Positions 24,046-33,552 of a stretch of 39,388 bases of DNA are shown here, piece by piece. The stretch's first letter is position 1. The number at the start of each line of letters is the position of its first letter. The notes under the pieces are model-generated. The model ran no database searches. It was not told the origin of the DNA and saw only the letters and a list, made by a program, of their open reading frames with translations. The stretch spans positions 1 through 39,388 of the forward strand of contig CAZMNW010000011.1 of the NCBI GenBank assembly GCA_964567755.1, in the 5' to 3' direction. The position numbers and the translations under genes were made by a program. The DNA comes from DASRJW01 sp964567755. GTDB taxonomy: Bacteria; Krumholzibacteriota; Krumholzibacteriia; G020349025.

Positions 24046-25176
24046 TCAGGCGCGTTGCAGTGCGCCCGGGGCTCTCGCAGCACGCCACCACGCCTGCGCC
24101 ACGACCAGCAGGCAAGCACCCGCGCCGCCGAAGAACGCACCGAGAACCAGGTTCTTGAGCAGAATGGGGCTGGACCTGGAGAAGGGTTCCTTCGCCGGGT
24201 CGATCACTTGCACGCCGGCGCCGCGCCGGCTTTCCTCGATCTTGGCCAGCTCGTGCTGTTGCGTGAGCGTGATGTAAACGTTTTTCTGGATCTCGGCCTC
24301 ACGCGCCAAGCGCTCGCCTTGCAGCAACAACTCTGGATCGTTGCCAATTCGCAGGTTGTGCTCGCGGAAATCCGTGAGCTGATTCTCAGCATGTTCCAGC
24401 GCCGCGGTTGTTTCCACCAGTCGTTGTTCGATGAACTGCCGGTTGCCGCGAGCCTCGTCCTGTTGCAGAGCCGACTCTACCTGCACCAGCTCGGCCACAA
24501 AGGCTTCGGTCACCTGCGCCGACAACTTCGCCTCGGGCATGGTCACGGCCACCTGCAGCACGCCGGAAAGTTTGTCGACGCTGACGCGCACACGTTTCTC
24601 GAGCTCGCGCAGCGCTCTCGCCCGCCGCATCGGCACTTCCTTGCCGGGGTCGGTGAGGTAGGCATCGAGAGCCACGACACCAAACCTCTCAGTTTCGTAT
24701 TCCTGCACTAACACGCGTTCGCGCACTTGTCGGCTGCGAATGATGTCCGGAAACGCGACCGCAATGCCGGCTCCCCCCGGACCCAATCCGAGGTTGGAGG
24801 CAAAGTTGGCGAACGGCGCCATCCCGAGCGCCCCCAGTCCATCCGCGGGCGCGGTGGGCAGCAGCGCGACCTTCGCGGTGTATTCGGGCGATGAGAGCAT
24901 CGTCACCGCGACGCCGGCGAGCATCGCGATGCCCGTCATCGCCACGATGAACTTGGCCTTGCGCAGCAGCAGTTGGAGCGCCGCGCGCATGTCGAGCCCG
25001 AGACCCAGGTCGAGCGGGGCCGGGCGCGTTCGCTCGAGCTCACGCGCCGGCGCGACATGGCCGCGGTCGGCCACTGCTTGCGGCGGTCTCGGGTCCAGCT
25101 CCAGGCGCTCGGCCAGCGCGGTCTCGGCGGTTGCTTCGGACGTCGCAGCGAGCTGTTCGACACTCGTCCTGCTCAT
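24046..25176 (-). CDS. Wzz-like chain-length determinant (polysaccharide co-polymerase)
   Basis: A 376-residue protein with the Wzz layout: a cytosolic Pro/Glu-rich N-terminus, a first membrane helix (KFIVAMTGIAMLAGVAVTML), and a large periplasmic domain with long coiled-coil helices (EQRLVETTAALEHAENQLTD and following). A C-terminal helix (LLKNLVLGAFFGGAGACLLV) is preceded by a Pro-containing motif (IDPAKEPFSRSSP). No tyrosine-kinase domain is fused. It regulates chain length of the Wzy product. The ATG at 25176 is preceded by GGGAGG at close spacing; the frame stays open upstream without a better site. First gene of the polysaccharide operon. Confidence 0.85.
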   Translation of the reverse strand: MSRTSVEQLAATSEATAETALAERLELDPRPPQAVADRGHVAPARELERTRPAPLDLGLGLDMRAALQLLLRKAKFIVAMTGIAMLAGVAVTMLSSPEYTAKVALLPTAPADGLGALGMAPFANFASNLGLGPGGAGIAVAFPDIIRSRQVRERVLVQEYETERFGVVALDAYLTDPGKEVPMRRARALRELEKRVRVSVDKLSGVLQVAVTMPEAKLSAQVTEAFVAELVQVESALQQDEARGNRQFIEQRLVETTAALEHAENQLTDFREHNLRIGNDPELLLQGERLAREAEIQKNVYITLTQQHELAKIEESRRGAGVQVIDPAKEPFSRSSPILLKNLVLGAFFGGAGACLLVVAQAWWRAARAPGALQRA

Positions 25177-25413
25177 GTCCCTCCCCACCATCGTCGTCAC
25201 ACTTTCCCATCGCCGTGGAGAGCAATTCCTGAACCACAGATGCAAGTCACAAAACCAGATAGCGCGGCGCTGACAACTCGTTCCCGTCACGCGCGCACGC
25301 ATCCAGACTGTGCACTTGACACCAGACAGAGCTTGATCGAGCGTGGCGCCTGGATTGCTGACCGCGGCGCCGCGTCAAGGCATCCTGTTGTCCCAACGGG
25401 CCGCGAGGGAGTG
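25177..25413. other. Divergent promoter region of the polysaccharide locus
   Basis: About 240 bp between the minus-strand Wzz gene and the plus-strand TIM-barrel gene. A TTGACA occurs on the plus strand at 25314-25319, but no -10 is found at the right distance. Otherwise no clear signal. Confidence 0.35.
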
Positions 25414-26661
25414 ATGCGCATGGAAGAACGCCGGCACCCAGAGACTCGGGAGCGTCGAGGACTCCGTCGCTTTGGCGGGCTGTCCTTCGCAGTCCAGATC
25501 TTCCTCCTCACCTGTGCCGCAAGGGTGGGCGCGACCGTCGCCGTCAGCGCAGACTCGCAGCTGCGCGACCTCAGCGTTCTCGGCATGATGTCCGTACCGG
25601 TGGAAGCTTGCTCGCTGCTCGCTGCCGCCGGCTTCGGCGTGGTGCACAATTACGTCTTCGAGACCGCCGACTTTCCGAGCTCCGCCGAGTACATCGCGCG
25701 CGCGCTTGCATATCTCGATGCCGCCGGTCGCCACGGACTGCGGGTTCTCCTCGGGGTGCCGAGACGCTGGCTCGAACGCCGGCAAGAGGCAACGATCGTC
25801 GCCTGTGTGCGCAGCCTGCGCGACCATCCAGCACTGTTCGCATGGTACGAGGACGAGATCGCACAGGGCGGCGACCGTGGTGCCGTCGAGCTCCTCGACA
25901 CCGTCGTGCGTCGAGAGGATCCAGCGCACGGCCTCGTCATCGAAGAAGCCAAACGCGACGATGCGCTCCTCGACATCGGTCGGGCACGCATGTTCACGTA
26001 CTACCCTGTGACGACGGAGGCGCGCCAACGCGGCCAATTGTCGGCGATCGATGAACGATTCCCAGTGCACCAGCTGCGCTGCCCGTTCTGGCCTGTCCTG
26101 CAGGCGTATGGTCACGACCTCATCGAGGGTCTCGAGACGGTCAAGTTCCTCGTCCCCGAGCGACGTGAGTTGCAATACACGCTGTATTCTTCACTCATCG
26201 CTGGGGCGCGCGGCGTATTCTTCTACCCCTACTTACACCCCACGATCTTCGACAAGCACAAACAGAAACAGTCGGCCTGGCCCTATGGCCGCTATCTTCC
26301 GCTCCCAACGCTCGACTCGACGCTGTGGGCGACCGTGCAGGTCACCGCCGTGGAGGCACAGCGACTGCTCGACCAAATCGTGACCGCGGTCCCATGTGCA
26401 GAGATTGCTTACCGCGTGCGTTCTGGAGGCAAGGTGGAGGAGGGCTGCTGGCAGGTCTCTGCCGGCACCTTGCTCTTGTTCGCAAATCCCTCGTCGCGGC
26501 CGGCGAGCATCGACGTCATCCTGCCAACCCAGGTCCGGTCGACGCGAACCCTCCGAGAGGGTCTGCCTTCCCCGGCGCGACGGGTGACGAATCGCACCGT
26601 TCGCGTCGAGCTCTCCGGTCCGGGTGGGGCCGCGATCCTGCTCGAGAAATCACGCCGCTGA
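25414..26661 (+). CDS. Secreted TIM-barrel-like protein, possible glycoside hydrolase
   Basis: A 415-residue protein with a signal peptide (GLSFAVQIFLLTCAARVGATVA). The body reads like a glycosidase TIM barrel: CSLLAAAGFGVVHNYVF, then YLDAAGRHGLRVLLGV, VRSLRDHPALFAWYEDEI with candidate acidic residues Glu-Asp-Glu, and a later GARGVFFYPY strand. The C-terminal 90 residues look like a beta-sandwich (GTLLLFANPSSRPASIDVIL). No named family is certain. ATG 25414 is used; ATG 25420, with better spacing from GAGGGAG, and GTG 25411 are alternatives. Placed back to back with the Wzz/Wzx/Wzy operon, it may cut or modify the exported polymer; that is inference. Confidence 0.6.
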   Translation: MRMEERRHPETRERRGLRRFGGLSFAVQIFLLTCAARVGATVAVSADSQLRDLSVLGMMSVPVEACSLLAAAGFGVVHNYVFETADFPSSAEYIARALAYLDAAGRHGLRVLLGVPRRWLERRQEATIVACVRSLRDHPALFAWYEDEIAQGGDRGAVELLDTVVRREDPAHGLVIEEAKRDDALLDIGRARMFTYYPVTTEARQRGQLSAIDERFPVHQLRCPFWPVLQAYGHDLIEGLETVKFLVPERRELQYTLYSSLIAGARGVFFYPYLHPTIFDKHKQKQSAWPYGRYLPLPTLDSTLWATVQVTAVEAQRLLDQIVTAVPCAEIAYRVRSGGKVEEGCWQVSAGTLLLFANPSSRPASIDVILPTQVRSTRTLREGLPSPARRVTNRTVRVELSGPGGAAILLEKSRR

Positions 26662-26687
26662 AAGCGGCCGACCGTTCGGGCTTCGGG

Positions 26688-29075
26688 TCAGTCCGTAGTT
26701 TGGCTGATGAGGTAAATCGTGGTCGCCGCACTGGTGACGATGCCGACGATGGTGGCAAAGGTCTTCAGCGTTTCGGTGTCCTTCTTCTCCGGCTTAGTCG
26801 GCACGATGATGCGCGAGCCCTGGTCGGGCTGCGGCGACCTGAACCAGCCACTGCTGCGCACGCGGCCGTTCGCCATGATGATGCGGACGCCGCCGCCGTC
26901 GGCGATATTGAGCAGTCCACCCGCTTGCTCGATGTAATAGTCGACGTCTCGGCCCTTCTCCCACAGCACACTCGACGGGTAGCCGACGGCGCCTTCCACC
27001 TTCACGGTCTTCGGCTCCCGCGGGATGTGAATGCTGTCGCCGGAGGCCATTACCATGTCGTATTTGCTGTAACCCTTCTTGTGCGGCTTGAGCGCCTCGC
27101 CGAAGTCGATCGCCATGCGACCGGTCTCGTCTTTCTTGCGGATGAAATTCGCCCCACCTAGATACGCCGTGGGCTCGAGTCCTCCGGCGCGCGTGATGAG
27201 GTTCGACAGCCGCTCCATCTTGCTGGTGAGCGTGTACATGCCCGGGAAACGCACTTCGCCGGTCACCCAGACGTTTTCCTGCAAGCCCCAATTGGGGATC
27301 TCGCGGATGAAGATGATGTCGTTCTTCTGCAGCTTGAAGGCCGCCGCCTGGCTCGGGGTCGCCAAGCTGTCTGACATCGTCACCTGAATCAGAGTCGCGG
27401 TCTTGCCCTCCGAAACCTCTTCGGGATCGATGCGCGACACCTCCGCCCGCACGCGGTACGCGGACTCGCGCAAACCACCCGCGTGGAGGATGAGGTCGGT
27501 CACCGTCATGCCCTCGAAGTACTCGAACCGGCCAGGTTTGCGCACCAACCCCTCGATGCGCACGTACCGCTTGTCACGCATGTCCCAGAGGGAGAATACC
27601 TGGACCTGATCCAATTCTTGCAGCTCTGGATTTGCCGCCGCATCACGCCTCAACGCCGCTTTCAAGTCGAAGGAGAGGATTTCTCGCGTCTTGTCGGGTC
27701 GCGTGCGCACCAAGTGCGCCCAGCCGAGATAGGCGTCTCCGAGCAGCCCCCCCGCGGCGTCGATCAGGTCGGCGACGCGCATGCCGGCGCGAAGCTCGTA
27801 GCGGCCCGGCTTGTACACGGCGGTACCGACCAGCTCGACCGTGTTCTTGAGGATTTCACCGATGGCGAAAATGCGCACGATGTCGCCATTCACCAGCACC
27901 GTTCCTTCGCCGGGTCGGCCCGCGTCACCGCTCAGGCTGATATCGAGAATCCTGCGATCCTCTTGGGCCATTGGTGCGCGTTCATGGAACGGGATCACAC
28001 GTTCGATTTGCACTCGATCGAGATCAGCAGTGGATTCGAGGCCTCCAGCCAAGGCCATTAGATCGGCCAGGGTGTCGCCTGCCCGCAACTCGTAAGTGGC
28101 TGGGTGTTGAATCTCACCCTCCAGCTGGACGCGGATGCCGACGGGCGGGACGAAGACGACGTCGCCGTTCTCGAGGCGTGTGTCCTGCATGCGGTCACCT
28201 TGCGCCAGATAGTTGTAGAGATCGATCTCCTGCACCAACTTGTTGTTGCGCAGCAGGCGCGCGTTGCGCATCGAGCCTTGCAGCGTCGGGCCGCCGGCAT
28301 AGTAGAGCGCATTCATCGCCGTGGAAGTCGCACTCATGGTGTAACCGCCCGGCTGCACGACATCGCCGAGCACGAACACCTGGATCGAGCGCAGCTTGCC
28401 GAGGGTGACGTCGAGGAATGTGCGTCCCTTGCCGTCGGCGCGGATGCCCGAGTAGATCTTGGCCAAACGCTGCTCCAGGTGACCCTTCAGACCTTCGAGT
28501 GTGTAGCCGTTCACCAACACTTGGCCGAGATCGGGAAGGAAGAGGAAGCCTTCGCGGTTGACCTCGACCTTGGCGTACATCTCTTGCGCGCCCCAGACGT
28601 TGACGATGACCTCGTCCCCGGGTCCGACCAGGTAATCCTGTGACACCGGACCGAATGCGAGCGGCTCGAATGTCTTGGGCGACAGACGGAAGATGTCGTA
28701 TCCGAAGTAATGGGAGGCCTCCGCTCGCGTCGAGTCGACGGGAGCAGTGCTGTCCGCGGCCACGGCCGACGCCCCCGGCGGTGGCGGAACGGGCGGGTAG
28801 GCATGCGGGGCCGACGCCGGTGCGCTGCCGAGCGGCGCATTGCCACTCTTCTGCGCCTTCAGCAGCTGCAGCAGCTCCTCGGGGTCCACGCCGGCGGCCC
28901 GAAGCCGCGCACGCACTTGCGGATCCGACAGGTCGATCGTGGTTTCCGCGGCATTCACAGATGTCGGGGCCGCTTGTGGATCCTGCGTTTGTGCCTTCGC
29001 GCTCATCGTCGTCGTGCTCACCAGCAGGAATGCGAGGAGCAGGCGAAGCCTTGTATCGTTCCGCAGCCGCTGCAT
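26688..29075 (-). CDS. Multi-SLBB polysaccharide export protein (Wza/OPX-like)
   Basis: A 795-residue exporter. A signal peptide (LRLLLAFLLVSTTTMSAKAQ) precedes a helical linker, then the polysaccharide export domain (DYLVGPGDEVIVNVWGAQEM, then EGFLFLPDLGQVLVNGYT). Six SLBB repeats follow, each with a V-x-G-x-V-x-x-P-G-x-Y pattern and a (A/G)GGL end: starting near SIQVFVLGDV, VQLEGEI, VELVGTAV, VRIEGLV, VWVTGEV and VKVEGAV. The C-terminus is a hydrophobic helix (TFATIVGIVTSAATTIYLIS). Such outer-membrane channels work with Wzx/Wzy/Wzz. The ATG at 29075 follows GGGAGG at 9 nt. It converges on the TIM-barrel gene across 26 bp. Confidence 0.9.
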   Translation of the reverse strand: MQRLRNDTRLRLLLAFLLVSTTTMSAKAQTQDPQAAPTSVNAAETTIDLSDPQVRARLRAAGVDPEELLQLLKAQKSGNAPLGSAPASAPHAYPPVPPPPGASAVAADSTAPVDSTRAEASHYFGYDIFRLSPKTFEPLAFGPVSQDYLVGPGDEVIVNVWGAQEMYAKVEVNREGFLFLPDLGQVLVNGYTLEGLKGHLEQRLAKIYSGIRADGKGRTFLDVTLGKLRSIQVFVLGDVVQPGGYTMSATSTAMNALYYAGGPTLQGSMRNARLLRNNKLVQEIDLYNYLAQGDRMQDTRLENGDVVFVPPVGIRVQLEGEIQHPATYELRAGDTLADLMALAGGLESTADLDRVQIERVIPFHERAPMAQEDRRILDISLSGDAGRPGEGTVLVNGDIVRIFAIGEILKNTVELVGTAVYKPGRYELRAGMRVADLIDAAGGLLGDAYLGWAHLVRTRPDKTREILSFDLKAALRRDAAANPELQELDQVQVFSLWDMRDKRYVRIEGLVRKPGRFEYFEGMTVTDLILHAGGLRESAYRVRAEVSRIDPEEVSEGKTATLIQVTMSDSLATPSQAAAFKLQKNDIIFIREIPNWGLQENVWVTGEVRFPGMYTLTSKMERLSNLITRAGGLEPTAYLGGANFIRKKDETGRMAIDFGEALKPHKKGYSKYDMVMASGDSIHIPREPKTVKVEGAVGYPSSVLWEKGRDVDYYIEQAGGLLNIADGGGVRIIMANGRVRSSGWFRSPQPDQGSRIIVPTKPEKKDTETLKTFATIVGIVTSAATTIYLISQTTD

Positions 29076-29205
29076 CTTCCACGACCTCCCAAGACCGCGC
29101 ACCCGCACCTGCCCTCTCGAGCCCCGACGAGTTTTCGCTCGCGCTGCGGGCGTGCGATACTTCGACCTGATCGGAATATGCAAGTCCCGAACCCAGGAGC
29201 CCCTC

Positions 29206-30036
29206 GTGTTGGGCGTTTTCGCCAAGGTCATTCTCGGGCACGAGGTGAAGACGCGTTTGCAGGCGGTTCTTTCCCGTCAGGACGCCGAGCAGTTCCATCT
29301 CGCGAGCCTCGCGGACAGCCTGGAGACCGCGTTGCGTGTCGTTCCTTCGCCCCTGCTTTTCCTGCACCATCGCGATCCAGAGGCCTTGCACGATCTGCGC
29401 ATGCGGCTTCTCGACATCGGATTCGACTCCGCGTCGTGGGAAATGCTGCAGCTCCGATTCCAACATGGCGACGATCTCGGCGCTCGTCTGGAGCATGCGT
29501 TCGACGAGATGGGGGGGAGCGGCCCCACGCCTCGACCGAGCCTCATCGTTGGGACAGACAGCCCGAGCCTTCACCCGCACTACTTGGAAGAGGGACTGGA
29601 GTGGCTCGGACCGAATTGGCGGCCCCCTACCCAGTGTGCGGAGGAGCCTGCGTCCGATCCACGCGCGCGATCGACCGATCAAGGACGCGACGCGGTGGCA
29701 GCGATTCAACCACGACCTCGGTCCAGAGGAACGGCGGATCTCGTTCTCGGGCCGGCGGCAGACGGCGGGTTCTGGGCGATCGGGATGCGCCAGCCGCAGC
29801 GGGGGTTGTTGGACGGCGTGTCTTGGAGCACCGAGCATGCGTTGGCTGACACCGTCGCGCGCGCACGCACGCGGGGTTTGCGCGTCGAGCTGCTCCCGGC
29901 TTGGACCGATGTCGATCGGCCGGAAGACTTGCACACGCTGGCGTCGCAGATCGCGGAGTTGCGTCGCAGCGGGGAACTGTTCACCGCGCGTCACAGCGAG
30001 CGCTTTCTCCTCGGGATGGGTTCGACGCTCGAGTGA
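29206..30036 (+). CDS. TIGR04282/DUF2064-family glycosyltransferase-like protein
   Basis: A 276-residue protein of the DUF2064 (TIGR04282) family, GT-A-fold nucleotide-sugar transferase-like. The N-terminus reads MLGVFAKVILGHEVKTRLQ, matching the family's FAKxPxPGxVKTRL nucleotide loop; here the usual Pro residues are replaced. LIVGTDSPSL and LVLGPAADGGFWAIGM are the metal and donor-site motifs. The start is GTG at 29206, preceded by AGGAG at 6 nt; upstream frame is open but has no better start. It is divergent from the SLBB exporter. Its exact acceptor is unknown. Confidence 0.75.
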   Translation: MLGVFAKVILGHEVKTRLQAVLSRQDAEQFHLASLADSLETALRVVPSPLLFLHHRDPEALHDLRMRLLDIGFDSASWEMLQLRFQHGDDLGARLEHAFDEMGGSGPTPRPSLIVGTDSPSLHPHYLEEGLEWLGPNWRPPTQCAEEPASDPRARSTDQGRDAVAAIQPRPRSRGTADLVLGPAADGGFWAIGMRQPQRGLLDGVSWSTEHALADTVARARTRGLRVELLPAWTDVDRPEDLHTLASQIAELRRSGELFTARHSERFLLGMGSTLE

Positions 30037-30091
30037 AGCACCGCGCACAAAAGTTCGCCCGCTGATTCGATCGGGGCCCCCCCTGCGCAGC

Positions 30092-31540
30092 TCACAGTCG
30101 TTTGTTCTTCCAGCCTCCGCGCCGGAACCAAATCATGGCGATGACGCCGCGGAACCCGGCTGTGATCGACAGCAACCAACCGATGCCGAGGATTCCCACC
30201 TCGAGTTGGTACACCAAGAAAAGCACGATGGGGACCCGGAGCAGATTGATGGGCACACTGATGAGCATGGGCGGTAGAGTGTCGCCCGCGCCGGCGAAAG
30301 CGTTTTCGATCACGATCTCCACCGCCATCAAACCGTGACAAAGGCCGAGGATGCGCGTGTACGTCGTCCCCACCTCGAGCACGGCTGCATCCGCCGTGAA
30401 CAACCCCAGCACTTGTTGCGGCCACGCGATGAGCACCGCGCCGACGAAAGTGCCATAACCGGCCATCCACGCTGCCGAACGCCATGCGGCGCGCGCGGCG
30501 CGCTCCGGATTGCCGGCTCCCAGGTTTTGTCCCACCACCGCGGCGGTCGCCGCCGCAAACCCCGAGCTCACCAGATAGGTGAGCGCCTCGGTCCGGTTCC
30601 CGAGCCCGAGCACGGCCAGCTCCAGAGTACCGAGGCGCGCCGCAACGCCTGACAGGAAAAGATAGATGAGTGAAAAAAGCGCACCGATCGCCATCGGCGG
30701 CATGCCGACGCGGACGAGCCTGGAGGCGAGCCGCCAATCGAGCCGCCGAAGTGCAGAGCGCTGGAGCGGGAAGTTGCGATCCCCCGCGAATGCGCGGGCC
30801 GCGAAAAAGAGTACGCCAAGGAGCTGCGCCAGCAGCGTCGCCAGCGCCGCGCCCATGACTTCGAGGCGCGGGAACGGTCCGAGGCCGAAGATGAGCAACG
30901 GATCGAGAACGCCGTTCACGAGCACCATGCCGCCCATGACGAGGAGTGGCGTCCGAGTGTTCCCGGCAGCGCGCATGATGGATTCGCAATTCGCCACCGT
31001 GAAGGAAAGTGGCGCCGCGAGAAAGAGGATGCGCAAGTAGACGATACCTGGCTCGCGCACGTCCGCTGCGGTGCCGAGAAGATCGAAGAGCAGCGGGGCC
31101 GCGAACCACACCGCGCCACCGAGAATCGTGCCGAGCAGCACACCGGCCACGAGCCCCTGGGCGGCCGCGCGCCCGGCGCCCTCCCGGTCACCCGAACCGA
31201 CCGCGCGCGACACGTGCGCCAAGATGCCAATGGCCGTGAGCGCCGTCGCGGCTTGCAGGATCCACGAGGTGAAGAAGCCGGTGTTGACGGCCGCCGTCGC
31301 CGCCGCCCCCAAGCGCCCGACCCAGAACACGTCCACGAGCGCGAGCGTGGCGAACAACGCCTTGGCCAGGATCGCGGGCCCGGCCGTGCGCAGGAGCACA
31401 CGATTCAACGGGCCATGGACGATGTCATTGCCCGGCCCGGCACCCCACGCTTCGGGCGCGGGGCTCCACGCCGCCGGTTCGGGGTGTTCCTCGGCGGGAA
31501 ACGTGCGCGGTGACTTTGGCGGTGGTTCTGGTGTCTGCAT
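30092..31540 (-). CDS. MATE-family efflux transporter
   Basis: A 482-residue transporter with twelve predicted membrane helices in two similar halves, opened by a Pro-rich cytosolic extension (about 40 residues). Family segments include GPAILAKALFATLALVDVFW, NTGFFTSWILQAATALTAIG, GNTRTPLLVMGGMVLVNGVL, GLGNRTEALTYL and AFAGAGDTLPPML. MATE proteins export cationic compounds using Na+ or H+ gradients; the substrate here is unknown. It follows the DUF72 gene after 12 bp, so the two are likely cotranscribed. No defect seen. Confidence 0.92.
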   Translation of the reverse strand: MQTPEPPPKSPRTFPAEEHPEPAAWSPAPEAWGAGPGNDIVHGPLNRVLLRTAGPAILAKALFATLALVDVFWVGRLGAAATAAVNTGFFTSWILQAATALTAIGILAHVSRAVGSGDREGAGRAAAQGLVAGVLLGTILGGAVWFAAPLLFDLLGTAADVREPGIVYLRILFLAAPLSFTVANCESIMRAAGNTRTPLLVMGGMVLVNGVLDPLLIFGLGPFPRLEVMGAALATLLAQLLGVLFFAARAFAGDRNFPLQRSALRRLDWRLASRLVRVGMPPMAIGALFSLIYLFLSGVAARLGTLELAVLGLGNRTEALTYLVSSGFAAATAAVVGQNLGAGNPERAARAAWRSAAWMAGYGTFVGAVLIAWPQQVLGLFTADAAVLEVGTTYTRILGLCHGLMAVEIVIENAFAGAGDTLPPMLISVPINLLRVPIVLFLVYQLEVGILGIGWLLSITAGFRGVIAMIWFRRGGWKNKRL

Positions 31541-31552
31541 GCAGCCGCAAAA

Positions 31553-32389
31553 CTAACAGAACGAAGCCAGCAGTTCTTTCAGCGCCTGGGCATTGGCCGG
31601 CGCCTGGCCGGCATGGCAATTGTTGAAGAAGACGTAGGTCGTCCGCGTTTCCTGCACCAGTTGGCGGATGCGCGTCACCCATTCTCGCAGCTCTGCCTCG
31701 TTATAAAGATAGTCGTACCGGTCGCCCGTCTGGGGGCCCGCGTCGAACCATGTCGTGGAGTTGCGGCCGTGCAAGCGCACGTAGCCCTGATCGGTCGTGG
31801 CGCGCACGATGGGAGGCACCAGGCCCGGCAACGGCGGTTCATCGACGCAGACCCAACCCAGCTGCAAGTTGCGCAGCCAGCCAAAGACCGGTTCGGCCAC
31901 CCAGCTATCGTGACGGAACTCGGTGAACAAAGAATGCGGCACCAAGCGTTGGCGCAACTCCGCCAGAAATGCGCGGTTCTCCTGCGTGTTCTTGAAACCG
32001 TACGGGAACTGCGCCAGCAACCCCTGCAGGCGACCGGCATCCGCGAGCGGCGCGAGCGCGGCGTTGAAATCGTGGTAGAGGGCAGGGTCACGGCTGCGTT
32101 TGTGCGTCATGTCGCCGTGCAGTTTGACCATGAAATCGAACCCAGCGGGTGTGCGCTGCATCATCCCAGCCAGCAGTTTCGCGTCCGGCACCCGGTAATA
32201 AGTGACGTTCACCTCGACGCAGTCGAAGCGCTGCGCGTAGAACGCCAGCTGGTCGGCGGGCTTCGTCCCGACCGGATAGAACTTGCCCACCCAATCCTTG
32301 AAGCTGTATCCCGACGTGCCGACACGAACGCTTCCGCCCGCGTCCACCCGAGCCGTCCCCACGATGCTCGTCCACTCCTCTCGGGTCAC
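31553..32389 (-). CDS. DUF72 family protein
   Basis: A 278-residue protein of the DUF72 (YecE-like) family, TIM-barrel fold of unknown activity. Motifs: VRVGTSGYSFKDWVGKFYP at the start, FDCVEVNVTYYRVP, FDFMVKLHGDMTH, FTEFRHDSWVAEPV and TTYVFFNNCHAGQAPANAQ at the C-terminus. The start is GTG at 32389 with only a weak ribosome site; the VGTSGYS strand normally comes near residue 5, so the first 20 residues may be an over-extension. Neighbours are a methyltransferase upstream and the MATE exporter downstream, both on the same strand. Confidence 0.85.
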   Translation of the reverse strand: MTREEWTSIVGTARVDAGGSVRVGTSGYSFKDWVGKFYPVGTKPADQLAFYAQRFDCVEVNVTYYRVPDAKLLAGMMQRTPAGFDFMVKLHGDMTHKRSRDPALYHDFNAALAPLADAGRLQGLLAQFPYGFKNTQENRAFLAELRQRLVPHSLFTEFRHDSWVAEPVFGWLRNLQLGWVCVDEPPLPGLVPPIVRATTDQGYVRLHGRNSTTWFDAGPQTGDRYDYLYNEAELREWVTRIRQLVQETRTTYVFFNNCHAGQAPANAQALKELLASFC

Positions 32390-32431
32390 ATCTTCACGTC
32401 ACCCGGCCGACTGGTTTCACATCTCTCTCGA

Positions 32432-33424
32432 TCAAACAACTGTCTCGGAAGCGCACATCATAGCAGGCTTCGACGACTCGGCCGATGTCGCCTTGCGGAT
32501 CGCCGCCGCAACCGGAACCGCAACGAACCAGCTCGTGATGACCGCCAGGTCCGCCGTTGGAATGTTGCGGAAGCGCGGCGCGACACGGATGGTGCCGAGC
32601 TCGCCGTCGGGTCCGGTGGTATTCGTTTCCGCGATCAGCTCCCAGCCGGCATCGCGCTGAAGGGCGCGGAAATCGTTCACCCGCAGCCGGTTTTGGTATT
32701 GCAGCCTGTTGTTGAACAAGCGCCAGATGCCGTCCGAGTAGCGCAAAAAGTTGTAGACCGATAGCGAGTGGTCGAAGTGCGCATAGTGATCGGCCATGTC
32801 CACGTGATGGCTGCCGATGGCACGCGGCGACGCGACGCGCGCAAACTCGCTCAGAATCCCGCTGAGGATGTCGCTGGGGATGTGCTCGAGGGTGTTGTTC
32901 GAGACGAACAAGTCGACGGAGGCCGCCGGCAGTCCGAGCTGGCGGGCGTCGCCGAGAATGCAGGTGATTCCAAGATCGAGCAGAAGCTCACGCGCGGTGC
33001 GCGTGGGTGCGCATTGCAGCACCGCATGCAAGCGCTCGAGCGCGCCGGTGCTCCGCACCCGGATGGCCCCGGCGGCGATCAGCCTGTCGATGCGATCCAG
33101 GGTCGCGACAACGCAGTCGTGCGTCAGCACATCCTGCTTGTCCACGGACATGACTCGGCCCGCGCCATTCAGGACCATCGCCACCGGGACGATCGGCAGC
33201 CAGCCGGTTCCCAGTTCGAGCACGTTGGCGCCGGCAAAGGCACCGCGGTTGCCTTCCCAGTCCGCGATGTGGCGCTCGGCTTGACTCCACTTGGCCAGAA
33301 AGCGTTCGTCGTTCAAATCAGTCGAATGCGTCACGCGGGTCTGGAAAACGCGGTTCCAACGCTGCGAGTCGGGAAGAATCGAAATGACCCCTTGGATGGC
33401 GGCCTTGAGAATCCAGCGTCCCAT
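32432..33424 (-). CDS. SAM-dependent methyltransferase (class I)
   Basis: A 330-residue class-I methyltransferase. Motif I is VLELGTGW (68-75), followed by GRVMSVDKQDV as motif II (acidic end of strand 2). ILGDARQLGLPAASVDLFVS and NNTLEHIPSD are motifs III and IV, with the usual Rossmann helix after. Small-molecule or glycan substrates are typical of this group; the actual substrate is unknown. The ATG at 33424 follows AGGGAG at 6 nt. The open frame continues far upstream through the 38-39-bp repeat and is not part of the protein. It lies 42 bp before the DUF72 gene. Confidence 0.75.
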   Translation of the reverse strand: MGRWILKAAIQGVISILPDSQRWNRVFQTRVTHSTDLNDERFLAKWSQAERHIADWEGNRGAFAGANVLELGTGWLPIVPVAMVLNGAGRVMSVDKQDVLTHDCVVATLDRIDRLIAAGAIRVRSTGALERLHAVLQCAPTRTARELLLDLGITCILGDARQLGLPAASVDLFVSNNTLEHIPSDILSGILSEFARVASPRAIGSHHVDMADHYAHFDHSLSVYNFLRYSDGIWRLFNNRLQYQNRLRVNDFRALQRDAGWELIAETNTTGPDGELGTIRVAPRFRNIPTADLAVITSWFVAVPVAAAIRKATSAESSKPAMMCASETVV

Positions 33425-33552
33425 TAGCGGCTCCCTGCAGCTGCAAAGCCAAGGATCAGCGTGATCGCCTCGATCCAACGCCCAGGCAACGCTTCCGGGC
33501 CCCGGGAATGCAAAGCCCGCTCCTGTCTGCAGGCCGACCGTCGGCCGATTCC

